NCBI GenBank assembly: GCA_020974905.1
Contig: CP087563.1
Span: 1,922,001 to 1,986,000, forward strand
DNA from: Planctomycetes bacterium syqfu
GTDB taxonomy: Bacteria > Planctomycetota > Phycisphaerae > Phycisphaerales > Phycisphaeraceae
Direction: 5' to 3'
Length of the DNA: 64,000 bases
Under the pieces are notes generated by a model. The model was not told where the DNA came from. It saw only the letters and a program-made list of their open reading frames with translations, and ran no database searches. The translations under genes and the position numbers were made by a program. Below are positions 56,487 through 64,000 of this stretch, in pieces (the stretch's first letter is position 1; each line of letters opens with the position of its first letter).

Positions 56487-56516
56487 AAAAAGCCTGTTGC
56501 TTTAAAAACGACAGGC
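56487..56516 (-). terminator. Intrinsic terminator after the prepilin-like gene
   Basis: On the minus strand, GCCTGT (56516-56511) pairs with ACAGGC (56497-56492) across a loop of about 13 nt, and is followed by TTTTTC. It lies about 50 nt after the stop at 56568 and would end the LacI-glycosidase-prepilin transcript before the next gene's operator. Confidence 0.6.
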
Positions 56517-56567
56517 CATCAGAAACTCATGCTTAAACGACATTTAACGAAAACCATCAGTCAAAGA

Positions 56568-57323
56568 TCATTTGTCTTGCCAAAGGTTATTAAATGTCAC
56601 ACCGTTGGGGATTGTCTTCACCGAGCTATCGGCTTTGAGCACATTGGAAGCATTATTGTGATGGTTGGATGGGTAGTGATCCGGCTTGGAGGGGTCGGAT
56701 GCGTAGGTCCACCAGTTGCTGTGCGACGCTTCATCGACACTGCCGGACTCCATGTTTTTTTCATAGAGCAGGACCGTGTTGGTATAGAGATTTTCGATGC
56801 GTGTCGGCCGGTCATCCGTTCCACTGGTGGCAAAGCGAGTGCGGAATCCGACACGTTCATCGGTACTGATCCCGCCCATGGAGGTGCCGTAGTTCATGCC
56901 CTTGTCAGCTGCACTCTTGAACTGCCCCACCCCTGTGCCACTGATCTGATAGGACGGACAAAGATACGGTCCACCAACCCCCATGAGGTAATTTCGGTAT
57001 TGCCACTCAAAGGTCAGCGTACCGGGATGACGTACACCCAGGTAATCACTGATGGGAACGATCCAGCTACTGTGCGAACTGCCGTAGGTACTGATCACCA
57101 CAGGTGGCAGAAAGCCGTTGCTGCGTTCCCCCGCATACATGTTCAACGCCAGACCGATTTGCTTGAGTTGGTTCATACACTGGACATTGCGTGCTGACTC
57201 CCGGGCTTTTGACAGCGCGGGGAGCAGGATGGCAATGAGTAAAGCAATAATCGAGATCACCACCAACAACTCTATCAAGGTGAACGCATTGTTATGTCTG
57301 AAAAGTTTGCTCTGAGTTGACAT
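56568..57323 (-). CDS. Prepilin-like protein, divergent H-X9-DG type
   Basis: 251 residues from the ATG at 57323 (GAGGA 7 nt upstream; the frame extends to 57338). The signal is [28 protein letters not shown], with Ala at the position before cleavage. The next block is [23 protein letters not shown]. The C-terminal [15 protein letters not shown] is a degenerate form of the DG motif (DS instead of DG). It lies 49 bp after the large glycosidase gene on the same strand, so here the pseudopilin follows the enzyme rather than preceding it. Confidence 0.87.
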   Translation of the reverse strand: MSTQSKLFRHNNAFTLIELLVVISIIALLIAILLPALSKARESARNVQCMNQLKQIGLALNMYAGERSNGFLPPVVISTYGSSHSSWIVPISDYLGVRHPGTLTFEWQYRNYLMGVGGPYLCPSYQISGTGVGQFKSAADKGMNYGTSMGGISTDERVGFRTRFATSGTDDRPTRIENLYTNTVLLYEKNMESGSVDEASHSNWWTYASDPSKPDHYPSNHHNNASNVLKADSSVKTIPNGVTFNNLWQDK

Positions 57324-57372
57324 GGGTAAATTCCTCATGGGTTTAATCTGTCATACCTGGTGAAACAAACAA

Positions 57373-60300
57373 TTACTCCAACACCAGCACCGGCCAGAAC
57401 TCCGGCAAGGCGTGAGGTTGATGCGGCAGTGGTGTGGTGACCAATGCCTGACGGCGTTTGTGATCGGCGTCAGCATCATTGACCGCCAGGGCAAAACCAA
57501 ACGCCGTGCCGGACTTGAACTGTAATGGGAAGAGTTGCCTGGGTGGCAAATAAAACTCATAAACCGTCTGCCCCTGAGTATGCGTGATGGCGCATTGGCC
57601 ATCGGTGATCGGGCCGACATCCACAAAACCAATCTGCCATTCGGGAGGCAAAGTCCGGAACATCTGGTCTTTGCCTTGTGATTTGGCGATGGCAATGACC
57701 TGGTCGTTACTGTCATAGCGGGTGCCCAGTTGGTCCGAACCATCTGCCATCAAGTCGACATAGAGTTGCAAACTGTCTCCCCGCCAACTGTTGGGCATGT
57801 CATGTTGCTGACTGAAAAAATCATCCTGCACCACGACACACATGTACAGCCCATCGGACTTGTAGCCCATGTATAGCTTGGCATCAAGATCCTGCCTGCC
57901 ATGCCAGGTCTGTTCCTTAAGCCACGTCCAGATTTGGCTTGAGCCGTCAATGTGTAACGGTTTGATGCCCGCCCAATCAGTCAACTCACCATCGATCTGA
58001 ATGGGACGCTTGATGTGTGGCACGGTCAATGCCTGCTGTTGCCAATGCCGGGTCACAGGCGAAGCACCATCATCCGGCATAAACACCGCATCAATCACGG
58101 CGTCTGCATATACGCCAGGTTGTGTCGAGGGCAAAGTGATATCAACCTTCTGCTGCATCTTCGGAGCAATGCTCAATGACTGTTTGGCCAACGGCGTGTT
58201 GTTGAGCTTGATCGCCAGCTTGCCAGTATTGGTTTGTGGCAGACGATTGACGACTTGAATCACGCCCGTTGTCGCAGAAGTCCGATGTAACTGCAAGGCA
58301 ACGGATTGAGCGCCAAGTCCGCCAATCTGTGTTTGCTTGAGATGCCTAAGGACATTGTCCACCGAGTTTGCGGAGGTCACCAGAAAGACCGGGTGACTTG
58401 CCAACATCATTGACAGGCGACCTTGTTCCTGAGTGACCGAGACGGGATTGCCCTGAAAATCAAGGAGTTTCCAGCCCGCGGGGAGTTTGGGCATGGTCAA
58501 TTCCTTACCCTCGGATTCACCACGATCGACTTTCAAATCGTAAAGCCACATGGCGGTGACCGCCGAGCCATCGACACCAGCAAAGACATAGGTCCGACTG
58601 TCATCACCAATCAACTCTTCAGAATGCAGATGACGATTGCCCACCAGGTTCAGCAGGTTGTTGATGGCTGCCATGGTTGTATCCGGATGCCCAGGCATGG
58701 GGGCAAGCTGCGGGGCTTCTTCCTGATACCAGTTCAGGTAATAACGGACATGTTCACGATTGGCCAGACAGGCAAGAAGCGTGCGACACATCATCGCGGC
58801 TGCCAGGCGTTCGGCATGACCGACATCCTGACTGACAGGCCCCAACCGCCAGGGATAAAAACCACGCAACGGTGTCGCGTTCATCTCCGGCACGTTGTAC
58901 GGGCAAGTCCCCTCCCCTTCTGTGAAATAGATCGGTGCATCCGACAAACCGTGACGGGCTTTGAGATCGATAAGCCGACTGATGTCCGTTGCCAGATCGG
59001 GATCTTCCGGTCGGGCGCGATAGGTGTGAATCGACACCGCATCAACTGCTTGATTGCCACCGGCCTTGAAAAATTGATCCAACCAACTCTGGCCACTGCG
59101 TGAGGCGTTGTACGGATCAGGCGTCAGAATAACGGTATCAGGATTCACTGCCTTGGCTTTGCGGGCAAACAGCGTCACCGCTTTGGCGCAGTCTTCGGGC
59201 GTGCTCATGTAGCCACTGGTGTTGGGCTCGTTGATTGTTTTCCAAACCGGTTGAGCAGCATACGTCGGAAGTCTTTGTTCCAAGGCCTTTTCAAGTTTCT
59301 CCCAATCCGCATCGGTGTAACGGGCATCATGAAAATGGGGCACATCCAGATCGCGTTTGTTGAGCATGGTCACGATGTGCAGAAAATCCATCGTGTTAAA
59401 TTGCTCAATCACCGACGGGTCCTGGGGCAAAAAGAAACTCAATGTCCCACGCACGCCCAACTGCTTGAGAAACGGCACGTCTCGGGGCAACACCCAATCA
59501 CGACGCTGAGCATAGCGAAACGCACCGAGATCCGATTGGGATAAATCAACCAATCTTGCAACACGACCATAGGCAATCACCGGTGTTTTCTGCCCTGCCA
59601 ACTCAGCGTGCATGTTCAACCGAAGCATGCCCTTGAGCTTGATCGACTCAAGTGGGAGTTCAAAGGTTTGGCGTTGATTGGCAGCGATGTCACTTGTGAA
59701 AGTCTGCGTGTGATGCGTATTGCCCCAGACATCCTGTACGTCGACTTTGAGAGTAACCTGCTGTGACTGTGATGTTGTGTTGGCTGCGTGGATATTGACA
59801 ATCGGATTGGCTTGCGTGGTGAAAAGATATTGTTCGCGTGTCTGTGTGTCGGACCAAATCTGCAATGGCTCCTGCGTGAAGTCCAATGCCGTATCACCTT
59901 CATGAAGTTGAACATCATCAAACCAGATACTGCCAGTCTGTTGGTCTTTGCGATGGATCACCGCCCAGGGGTCGCCCAGTCCGATGCGGACCATGGTATT
60001 GATGGCTTTGAAGGTGCAGGTGCAACGCTGCCAACCGTCTTTGAGTGTGACACGTTTGCCCTGGAACTTGGGCCATGTGTCGGTTTGCACGAAGACGGAG
60101 GTGCGCATGCCAGCGTGTTGCGGTTTGGCGTAGAAGCTGATGGTGTAGGTCTTACCGGGTTGTGTCGCAAACGGCATGGTACATGCCATCGGCGGAACCT
60201 GTCCGGGGGTGACGTCATACCGCAGGGACTGTCGACCGGTGTGTTTGACCTGTGAATCCAAATGCCATGATTGCAGATCGCGATCGGGCATGGTGTAAGA

Positions 60301-61143
60301 CGTAATGCCCCATGTCCAACTGGAAAGGTCCGCTTCAAAGCCGGGATTGGGCAGCAGGTTTGCAGGGATCGTTGATGTCGCCAACGACAGTGCATCACGC
60401 TTGGCCCAGGTCGGTTCATACACCCGCAATTTGCTGGTATCAATTTGTGCTTGTTTTGCAGGTGTTGCGGGCTTCTTGGCTTGGGGTTCGTTGGCTGCTT
60501 TGTCCTCGGGTTGTGATGGTGATTCCTCTGCCACCGGTCCCAGTTTGATTTTCAAATGGGCGACACTGTTTTTTCGTGTGTGCACGTAGACCTGTAAATC
60601 TGTGCGGTTGGGTTGATCGCGATAGTCACGCAGATTGGCAAAATGCACGCCATCAATCTCAACGGCCAATTGTTTCTGAGGCGTATCTGAAAAAAAGACC
60701 ATCTTTTTGGCATGGGGAAATTCATGCTTCTCAAATCGCATGGGGACGGTGATCGTGCGTTTATCCAGCTTGACTGTTTTGCCCTGCAGCAACTCGCCGG
60801 AGAATGAAAGCAGAATGGCCTTGCTCCTCTCGGGCTTGAACTTGACCTTCACTTCAAGCACGTTGTCAGCAAACTGGTAAACCACCTGCTCAACAGGCTG
60901 CTGATCCGCTGGCAATGTGTTGAGCGTGATGGTGTCATCGTCTTGTTGAATGTCGACCGTGTTGTAACGCACCGCAGGGTACAGCGACATCATGACATTG
61001 CCATCATGGTAAATCTTGGCCGTGCCATCGGTGATGACGACCTGCCAAAGGCCGGACTCCCAGTTGCGATTCCCATCGGCGAAGACAACAGGAGTCGACA
61101 GTAAAACGACACAGATTAATCCTATCAGCGCACGCAATATCAT
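57373..61143 (-). CDS. Multidomain exported clan-A glycosidase with CBM-like domains
   Basis: 1256 residues. ILRALIGLICVVLLSTPVVFA is a signal peptide; GAGGG is very close to the ATG, so a TTG two codons on may be used instead. An N-terminal beta domain is followed by a Pro/Ala/Lys-rich linker (about 205-235). A CBM4/9-like module comes next (about 262-415, NLLPNPGFEADLSSWTWG). The TIM-barrel (about 560-850) has acid/base E639 in KTINEPNTSGY and nucleophile E742 in IYFTEGEGT. The C-terminal part (about 1030-1256, IQIDGELTDWAG) resembles the CBM9 domain. It probably degrades an extracellular polysaccharide. It lies between its LacI regulator (49 bp upstream) and a prepilin-like gene. Confidence 0.78.
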   Translation of the reverse strand: MILRALIGLICVVLLSTPVVFADGNRNWESGLWQVVITDGTAKIYHDGNVMMSLYPAVRYNTVDIQQDDDTITLNTLPADQQPVEQVVYQFADNVLEVKVKFKPERSKAILLSFSGELLQGKTVKLDKRTITVPMRFEKHEFPHAKKMVFFSDTPQKQLAVEIDGVHFANLRDYRDQPNRTDLQVYVHTRKNSVAHLKIKLGPVAEESPSQPEDKAANEPQAKKPATPAKQAQIDTSKLRVYEPTWAKRDALSLATSTIPANLLPNPGFEADLSSWTWGITSYTMPDRDLQSWHLDSQVKHTGRQSLRYDVTPGQVPPMACTMPFATQPGKTYTISFYAKPQHAGMRTSVFVQTDTWPKFQGKRVTLKDGWQRCTCTFKAINTMVRIGLGDPWAVIHRKDQQTGSIWFDDVQLHEGDTALDFTQEPLQIWSDTQTREQYLFTTQANPIVNIHAANTTSQSQQVTLKVDVQDVWGNTHHTQTFTSDIAANQRQTFELPLESIKLKGMLRLNMHAELAGQKTPVIAYGRVARLVDLSQSDLGAFRYAQRRDWVLPRDVPFLKQLGVRGTLSFFLPQDPSVIEQFNTMDFLHIVTMLNKRDLDVPHFHDARYTDADWEKLEKALEQRLPTYAAQPVWKTINEPNTSGYMSTPEDCAKAVTLFARKAKAVNPDTVILTPDPYNASRSGQSWLDQFFKAGGNQAVDAVSIHTYRARPEDPDLATDISRLIDLKARHGLSDAPIYFTEGEGTCPYNVPEMNATPLRGFYPWRLGPVSQDVGHAERLAAAMMCRTLLACLANREHVRYYLNWYQEEAPQLAPMPGHPDTTMAAINNLLNLVGNRHLHSEELIGDDSRTYVFAGVDGSAVTAMWLYDLKVDRGESEGKELTMPKLPAGWKLLDFQGNPVSVTQEQGRLSMMLASHPVFLVTSANSVDNVLRHLKQTQIGGLGAQSVALQLHRTSATTGVIQVVNRLPQTNTGKLAIKLNNTPLAKQSLSIAPKMQQKVDITLPSTQPGVYADAVIDAVFMPDDGASPVTRHWQQQALTVPHIKRPIQIDGELTDWAGIKPLHIDGSSQIWTWLKEQTWHGRQDLDAKLYMGYKSDGLYMCVVVQDDFFSQQHDMPNSWRGDSLQLYVDLMADGSDQLGTRYDSNDQVIAIAKSQGKDQMFRTLPPEWQIGFVDVGPITDGQCAITHTQGQTVYEFYLPPRQLFPLQFKSGTAFGFALAVNDADADHKRRQALVTTPLPHQPHALPEFWPVLVLE

Positions 61144-61192
61144 ATCCCTCGAATTGAACGAAAAACACTGTTAAACAAGCGTGATTTACGAA

Positions 61193-62224
61193 TCAGACAC
61201 GCTTACACGTTGAACCCAGATGCAGATATTCAGGCACGAGTACATTCTCGAAATTTGCCTGTTGATGCTTGATCATGTCGATGCACAAGTCCGCAGCCAC
61301 ACGCCCCATTTGATCAAACGGCAGTATCATCTGGGTGATGTGATCATGCTCCTTTTGAGCAGGCAATCCTGCCAAACTCAGGATGTTGATTTCATCGGGC
61401 ACCGCGATGCCCATGTCCGACAAGCAGGCAATGGCTTTCATTGCCATGGTGTTGTTGTAGCAGACGACGGTGTCGACTTTGGACCGCTTGAGTAATCTTG
61501 CCAGGGGCTGCTTGGAAAAGTTGGTGTGATCAAATTCACCGGCCAACGCAATGTCCATGGCATGCAGTTGGTCAAGCAGGACATCTCGGCGGAGTTTGCC
61601 GCTGTAGTGATTCGTCTTGGCGGTAACATACAACACACGTTTGGAACCGATGAGCGAAAGCAATTTACACGCCTGCTTCACACCATTGGCATCATCAGGC
61701 AACACGCCGTTATGCTTGGGAATCTTGTACGGATTGAAGATCACCACCGGTAACCCGGCTTCCTGAATACTCACCAGTGAATCGTCTTCGGGGCCCATCG
61801 CAAACGTCACCGCTGCAGCCAAACCATGTCGCCGCATCCGTTCACGCAAACGTGAAACATGAAACTGATCGTTGGCATAGATCATCTGCTGCGTCATGTC
61901 GAAGCGTTCGAGTTGACGACTAAGCTGTTCGACAAAAATCGACTCCATGCTGTCAAAGCCGTTGCGGTATGGATGAATGATCAAACCAACCGGCAAATGG
62001 GTCGGCAAGTTACCCACCCCACGGCGCGGCTCAAGCTGCTGAACACGACGCCGCGTTCGGTAACCAAGCTTCCGCGCACTCTCACGGACACGATCAGCCA
62101 ACTCCTCGGAGTAACGGACGTTGTTGTTGTTCCGACCGTTGAGAATGGTTGAAGCTGCTGCCAGGGAGCAGCCTGCCAACTCGGTCACATCTTTGAGTGT
62201 GGGTTTGGTTTCCGAACACTTCAT
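61193..62224 (-). CDS. LacI-family transcriptional regulator
   Basis: 343 residues from the ATG at 62224; the frame is open to a TTG at 62260 but the LacI domain begins at PTLKDVTELAGCSLAAASTILNG. The HTH (about residues 8-30) and hinge (YSEELADRVRESARKLGYR) are standard. The effector domain includes VVIFNPYKIPKHNGVLPDDANGVKQACKLL and the C-terminal region that closes on the sugar. It leads the glycosidase-prepilin set and probably represses it until a released sugar binds. Confidence 0.92.
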   Translation of the reverse strand: MKCSETKPTLKDVTELAGCSLAAASTILNGRNNNNVRYSEELADRVRESARKLGYRTRRRVQQLEPRRGVGNLPTHLPVGLIIHPYRNGFDSMESIFVEQLSRQLERFDMTQQMIYANDQFHVSRLRERMRRHGLAAAVTFAMGPEDDSLVSIQEAGLPVVIFNPYKIPKHNGVLPDDANGVKQACKLLSLIGSKRVLYVTAKTNHYSGKLRRDVLLDQLHAMDIALAGEFDHTNFSKQPLARLLKRSKVDTVVCYNNTMAMKAIACLSDMGIAVPDEINILSLAGLPAQKEHDHITQMILPFDQMGRVAADLCIDMIKHQQANFENVLVPEYLHLGSTCKRV

Positions 62225-62246
62225 GCCTGATTCTATCCCAGCTTTG

Positions 62247-62268
62247 AAAACCACAAACAAGCGGTTTT
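62247..62268. promoter_or_regulatory. Possible inverted repeat upstream of the LacI gene
   Basis: AAAACCAC (62247-62254) and GCGGTTTT (62261-62268) form arms with one mismatch and a 6-bp spacer. LacI operators normally have no spacer and a central CG, so this is a weak candidate for autoregulation. Confidence 0.25.
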
Positions 62269-62382
62269 TGATTAAAAATGATAAAACTCCAAATATTAAT
62301 CATAGCAAGCAATGCGGTTTTCATCTTGTTACACAAGCATCCCAAATGTTCGCTGGAACTTGTATTTTCAGGGTTTATCCTA

Positions 62383-62422
62383 ATAAAAAACAACACTCGG
62401 CACCTGATGATGCCGAGTGTTG
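62383..62422 (-). terminator. Strong intrinsic terminator after the Gfo/Idh gene
   Basis: A perfect 12-bp stem, CAACACTCGGCA (62391-62402) and TGCCGAGTGTTG (62411-62422), has an 8-nt loop. On the minus strand it is followed by TTTTTT. It lies 36 nt after the stop codon at 62459 and separates the dehydrogenase from the LacI operon. Confidence 0.9.
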
Positions 62423-62458
62423 AGAACGATTGGGTTTGGCGCGTTTAGAACTTTTTCA

Positions 62459-63808
62459 TCAAACGCAGGCTGCTTCGGGTTCGGGGAACTTGACCAGTGA
62501 TGGGATGTCCACAGGCTGACCGGTTTTAAAACAGATGTTGGCAGCAATGCCGGTGAGGATGGACATGGCGCCGTCGACATGGGAGGCAGCATGCTTGAGC
62601 GGGTCAGGCGTGCCGGGTTCAAAGACATCACGCAGCAACTTGGCGTCACCCCCACCATGACCGCCTGCATTGGATTGCGGAATGTCGATGAGGATGGGCT
62701 TTTGCCAATGATGTTGGAGCACCAATTGCGTCGGTTCCTTGACTTCGTAAGGCGAACCGCCGGAGACGTTGCGGGCGAAGTTGTGATCGTCATCACTGCC
62801 TGAGACGTAGGCCGATTCCTGGCAGAAGAGTTCAAGGCGCCCCTTCGTACCATTGAAGGCAACGCGGTAACCTTCCCAGGGTGAGTAGGCGGTGAGGTGA
62901 TAGCTCATGGTGGCACCGGATTGGTATCCGACCATGACTGCCATGTCGTCTTCAATATTGATGCCTTTGCCGAAGACAGATTGATCGCGGATGTAACCGT
63001 CTTCGTGTTCGGCGTCGAGGTAAAGTCCCTTGAGTTCCTTGTTGTTTTCCATGTTCAGGCCGAAGGGATCTTTGAGACCCACTTCACTGCCGTGGCAGCG
63101 TTCGTAGAACTCAGTCACGCCACGTGCCTTGGCATTTTCCTGGCCGTAGAACTTCAGGCCACCGAGTGCAAAAACCTTGGCAGGTTGCGAACCGATCCAC
63201 CAGTTGACCAGGTCAAAGTGGTGCGTGGCTTTGTGAACCATCAGGCCACCGGAGTTGGCTTTGTCACGGTGCCAGCGGCGGAAGTAGTCTGCACCGTGCT
63301 TGGTGTTGAGCAGCCACTCAAAGTGCACGGAGACGACGTCGCCGATTTCACCTGCCTGGATGAGTTCGCGGACTTTACTGTTACGCGGGGCATAGCGGTA
63401 ATTGAAGGTCACCGTCAGATGCTTGCCGGTCTTGACCTGCGTGTCGAGAATCTGCTGACATTTCTGGGCATCGGTGGTCATCGGCTTTTCGCTGATGGCA
63501 TCGCAGCCGGCTTCCATGGCACGACAGATGTATTCGTGATGCGTGCAGTCCTTTGAGGTGACGATCACGGTGTCCACCTTCAAATCCGCGATCATCTTTT
63601 CAAACTGGTCGGGCTTGTACGTCGGGACGGGCTTGTAGCCTTCGACTTCCTGGCTGTACTTGTTGTTGTAGTAATCCATGCGGGTCTGGTTCACATCGCA
63701 GAACGCGACCAGCTCGTTCTTTTCTGCATAGTCACCTAACAACGCTTTGGTGAACATGGCAGAACGGCTGCCAAGACCGACGACGGCATATCTTTTTCGA
63801 TCACTCAT
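62459..63808 (-). CDS. Gfo/Idh/MocA-family oxidoreductase
   Basis: 449 residues from the ATG at 63808, with AGGAG 8 nt upstream; the frame extends to 63829. The N-terminal Rossmann part has YAVVGLGSRSAMFTKALLGD and the SEKPMTTD motif with the family's catalytic Lys. The C-terminal substrate domain includes NYRYAPRNSKVRELIQAGEIGDVVSVHFEW and GGLMVHKATHHFDLVNWWIG, where the His and Lys usually contact substrate. It should oxidise or reduce a sugar, inositol or sugar acid with NAD(P). No signal peptide is present, so it is cytoplasmic. It diverges from a probable AraC gene at 63913 with about 104 bp between them. Confidence 0.9.
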   Translation of the reverse strand: MSDRKRYAVVGLGSRSAMFTKALLGDYAEKNELVAFCDVNQTRMDYYNNKYSQEVEGYKPVPTYKPDQFEKMIADLKVDTVIVTSKDCTHHEYICRAMEAGCDAISEKPMTTDAQKCQQILDTQVKTGKHLTVTFNYRYAPRNSKVRELIQAGEIGDVVSVHFEWLLNTKHGADYFRRWHRDKANSGGLMVHKATHHFDLVNWWIGSQPAKVFALGGLKFYGQENAKARGVTEFYERCHGSEVGLKDPFGLNMENNKELKGLYLDAEHEDGYIRDQSVFGKGINIEDDMAVMVGYQSGATMSYHLTAYSPWEGYRVAFNGTKGRLELFCQESAYVSGSDDDHNFARNVSGGSPYEVKEPTQLVLQHHWQKPILIDIPQSNAGGHGGGDAKLLRDVFEPGTPDPLKHAASHVDGAMSILTGIAANICFKTGQPVDIPSLVKFPEPEAACV

Positions 63809-63912
63809 GGTGAAAACTCCTGTGGGCAAAATTCATGACTTGTGCAGAATATATCTTAACCATTGTAACTTTACATTGACTTGATCAAACCTGGATATTA
63901 GCATTTTCGATC

Positions 63913-64000
63913 ATGCTCCATTATCTCTCATCAGGCAAACGCGACTACCACGCCAAACAGATCGGCATCAGTGTCCGCAGTGGCTGGGAATTTCAGGCGG
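63913..64000 (+). CDS. N-terminus of a probable AraC-family regulator (truncated by window)
   Basis: Open from the ATG at 63913 to the edge (29 codons: MLHYLSSGKRDYHAKQIGIS then VRSGWEFQA). The opening resembles the N-terminal arm of planctomycete AraC regulators, which often begin with a Y/F-x-x-G-x-R-x-Y and W-E-F pattern. The position divergent to a dehydrogenase fits. The rest lies beyond the window, so the call is tentative. Confidence 0.45.
   Translation, partial: MLHYLSSGKRDYHAKQIGISVRSGWEFQA

Overview
The window looks like chromosome from a planctomycete, most likely class Phycisphaerae. The evidence is a giant surface protein with the planctomycete-type LEPR-x-LL N-terminal motif, SdrD_B-like and PKD repeats and a C-terminal dockerin; five small proteins with prepilin-type N-termini ([12 protein letters not shown]) of the H-X9-DG kind; and a dense set of secreted glycoside hydrolases, parallel beta-helix proteins, a sulfatase, SGNH esterases and sugar-sensing regulators. 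GC is near 50 percent. I see no rRNA, tRNA, CRISPR array, prophage or transposase gene.

Layout. 1-2492: a truncated exported protein diverging from an orphan NarL-type response regulator. 2501-12289: the giant repeat adhesin, divergent from an N-acetylneuraminate lyase (12530-13450). 13439-18477: a GntR/LacI-hybrid regulator, prepilin-like protein and beta-helix/LamG protein, tightly packed. 18779-25449: an alpha-L-rhamnosidase, a sulfatase without signal peptide, a frameshifted prepilin-like gene, an AraC gene with an in-frame amber codon, and an SGNH hydrolase. 25476-30407: an AraC regulator divergent from an apparent operon of zinc-ligand-poor MDR dehydrogenase, NAD-dependent epimerase and a large exported DUF2264-like protein. 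30835-36299: a clan-A glycosidase with discoidin domain, a prepilin-like protein and a divergent XylR-like AraC/LacI hybrid. 36318-42236: MlaE-type permease, DUF4886 protein, GGDEF cyclase and FAD oxidoreductase. 42290-57323: an AraC regulator, LamG/beta-helix protein, GH71-like and GH42-like enzymes, a prepilin, a GntR/LacI hybrid and a TIM-barrel glycosidase. 57373-62224: a LacI regulator, a 1256-residue glycosidase and a prepilin. 62459-64000: a Gfo/Idh/MocA dehydrogenase and the start of a divergent AraC gene.

The recurring theme is a cassette: one sugar-type regulator, one prepilin-like protein and one or more large, mostly exported carbohydrate-active proteins. It occurs five times with different families. 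Rhamnosidase plus sulfatase suggests sulfated, rhamnose-containing (algal-type) polysaccharides, but this is inference.

The main non-coding findings are a perfect 19-bp palindrome shared by two promoters beside a GntR gene, a MITE-like composite element present twice between convergent genes, and two reading-frame lesions in neighbouring genes of the rhamnosidase locus.
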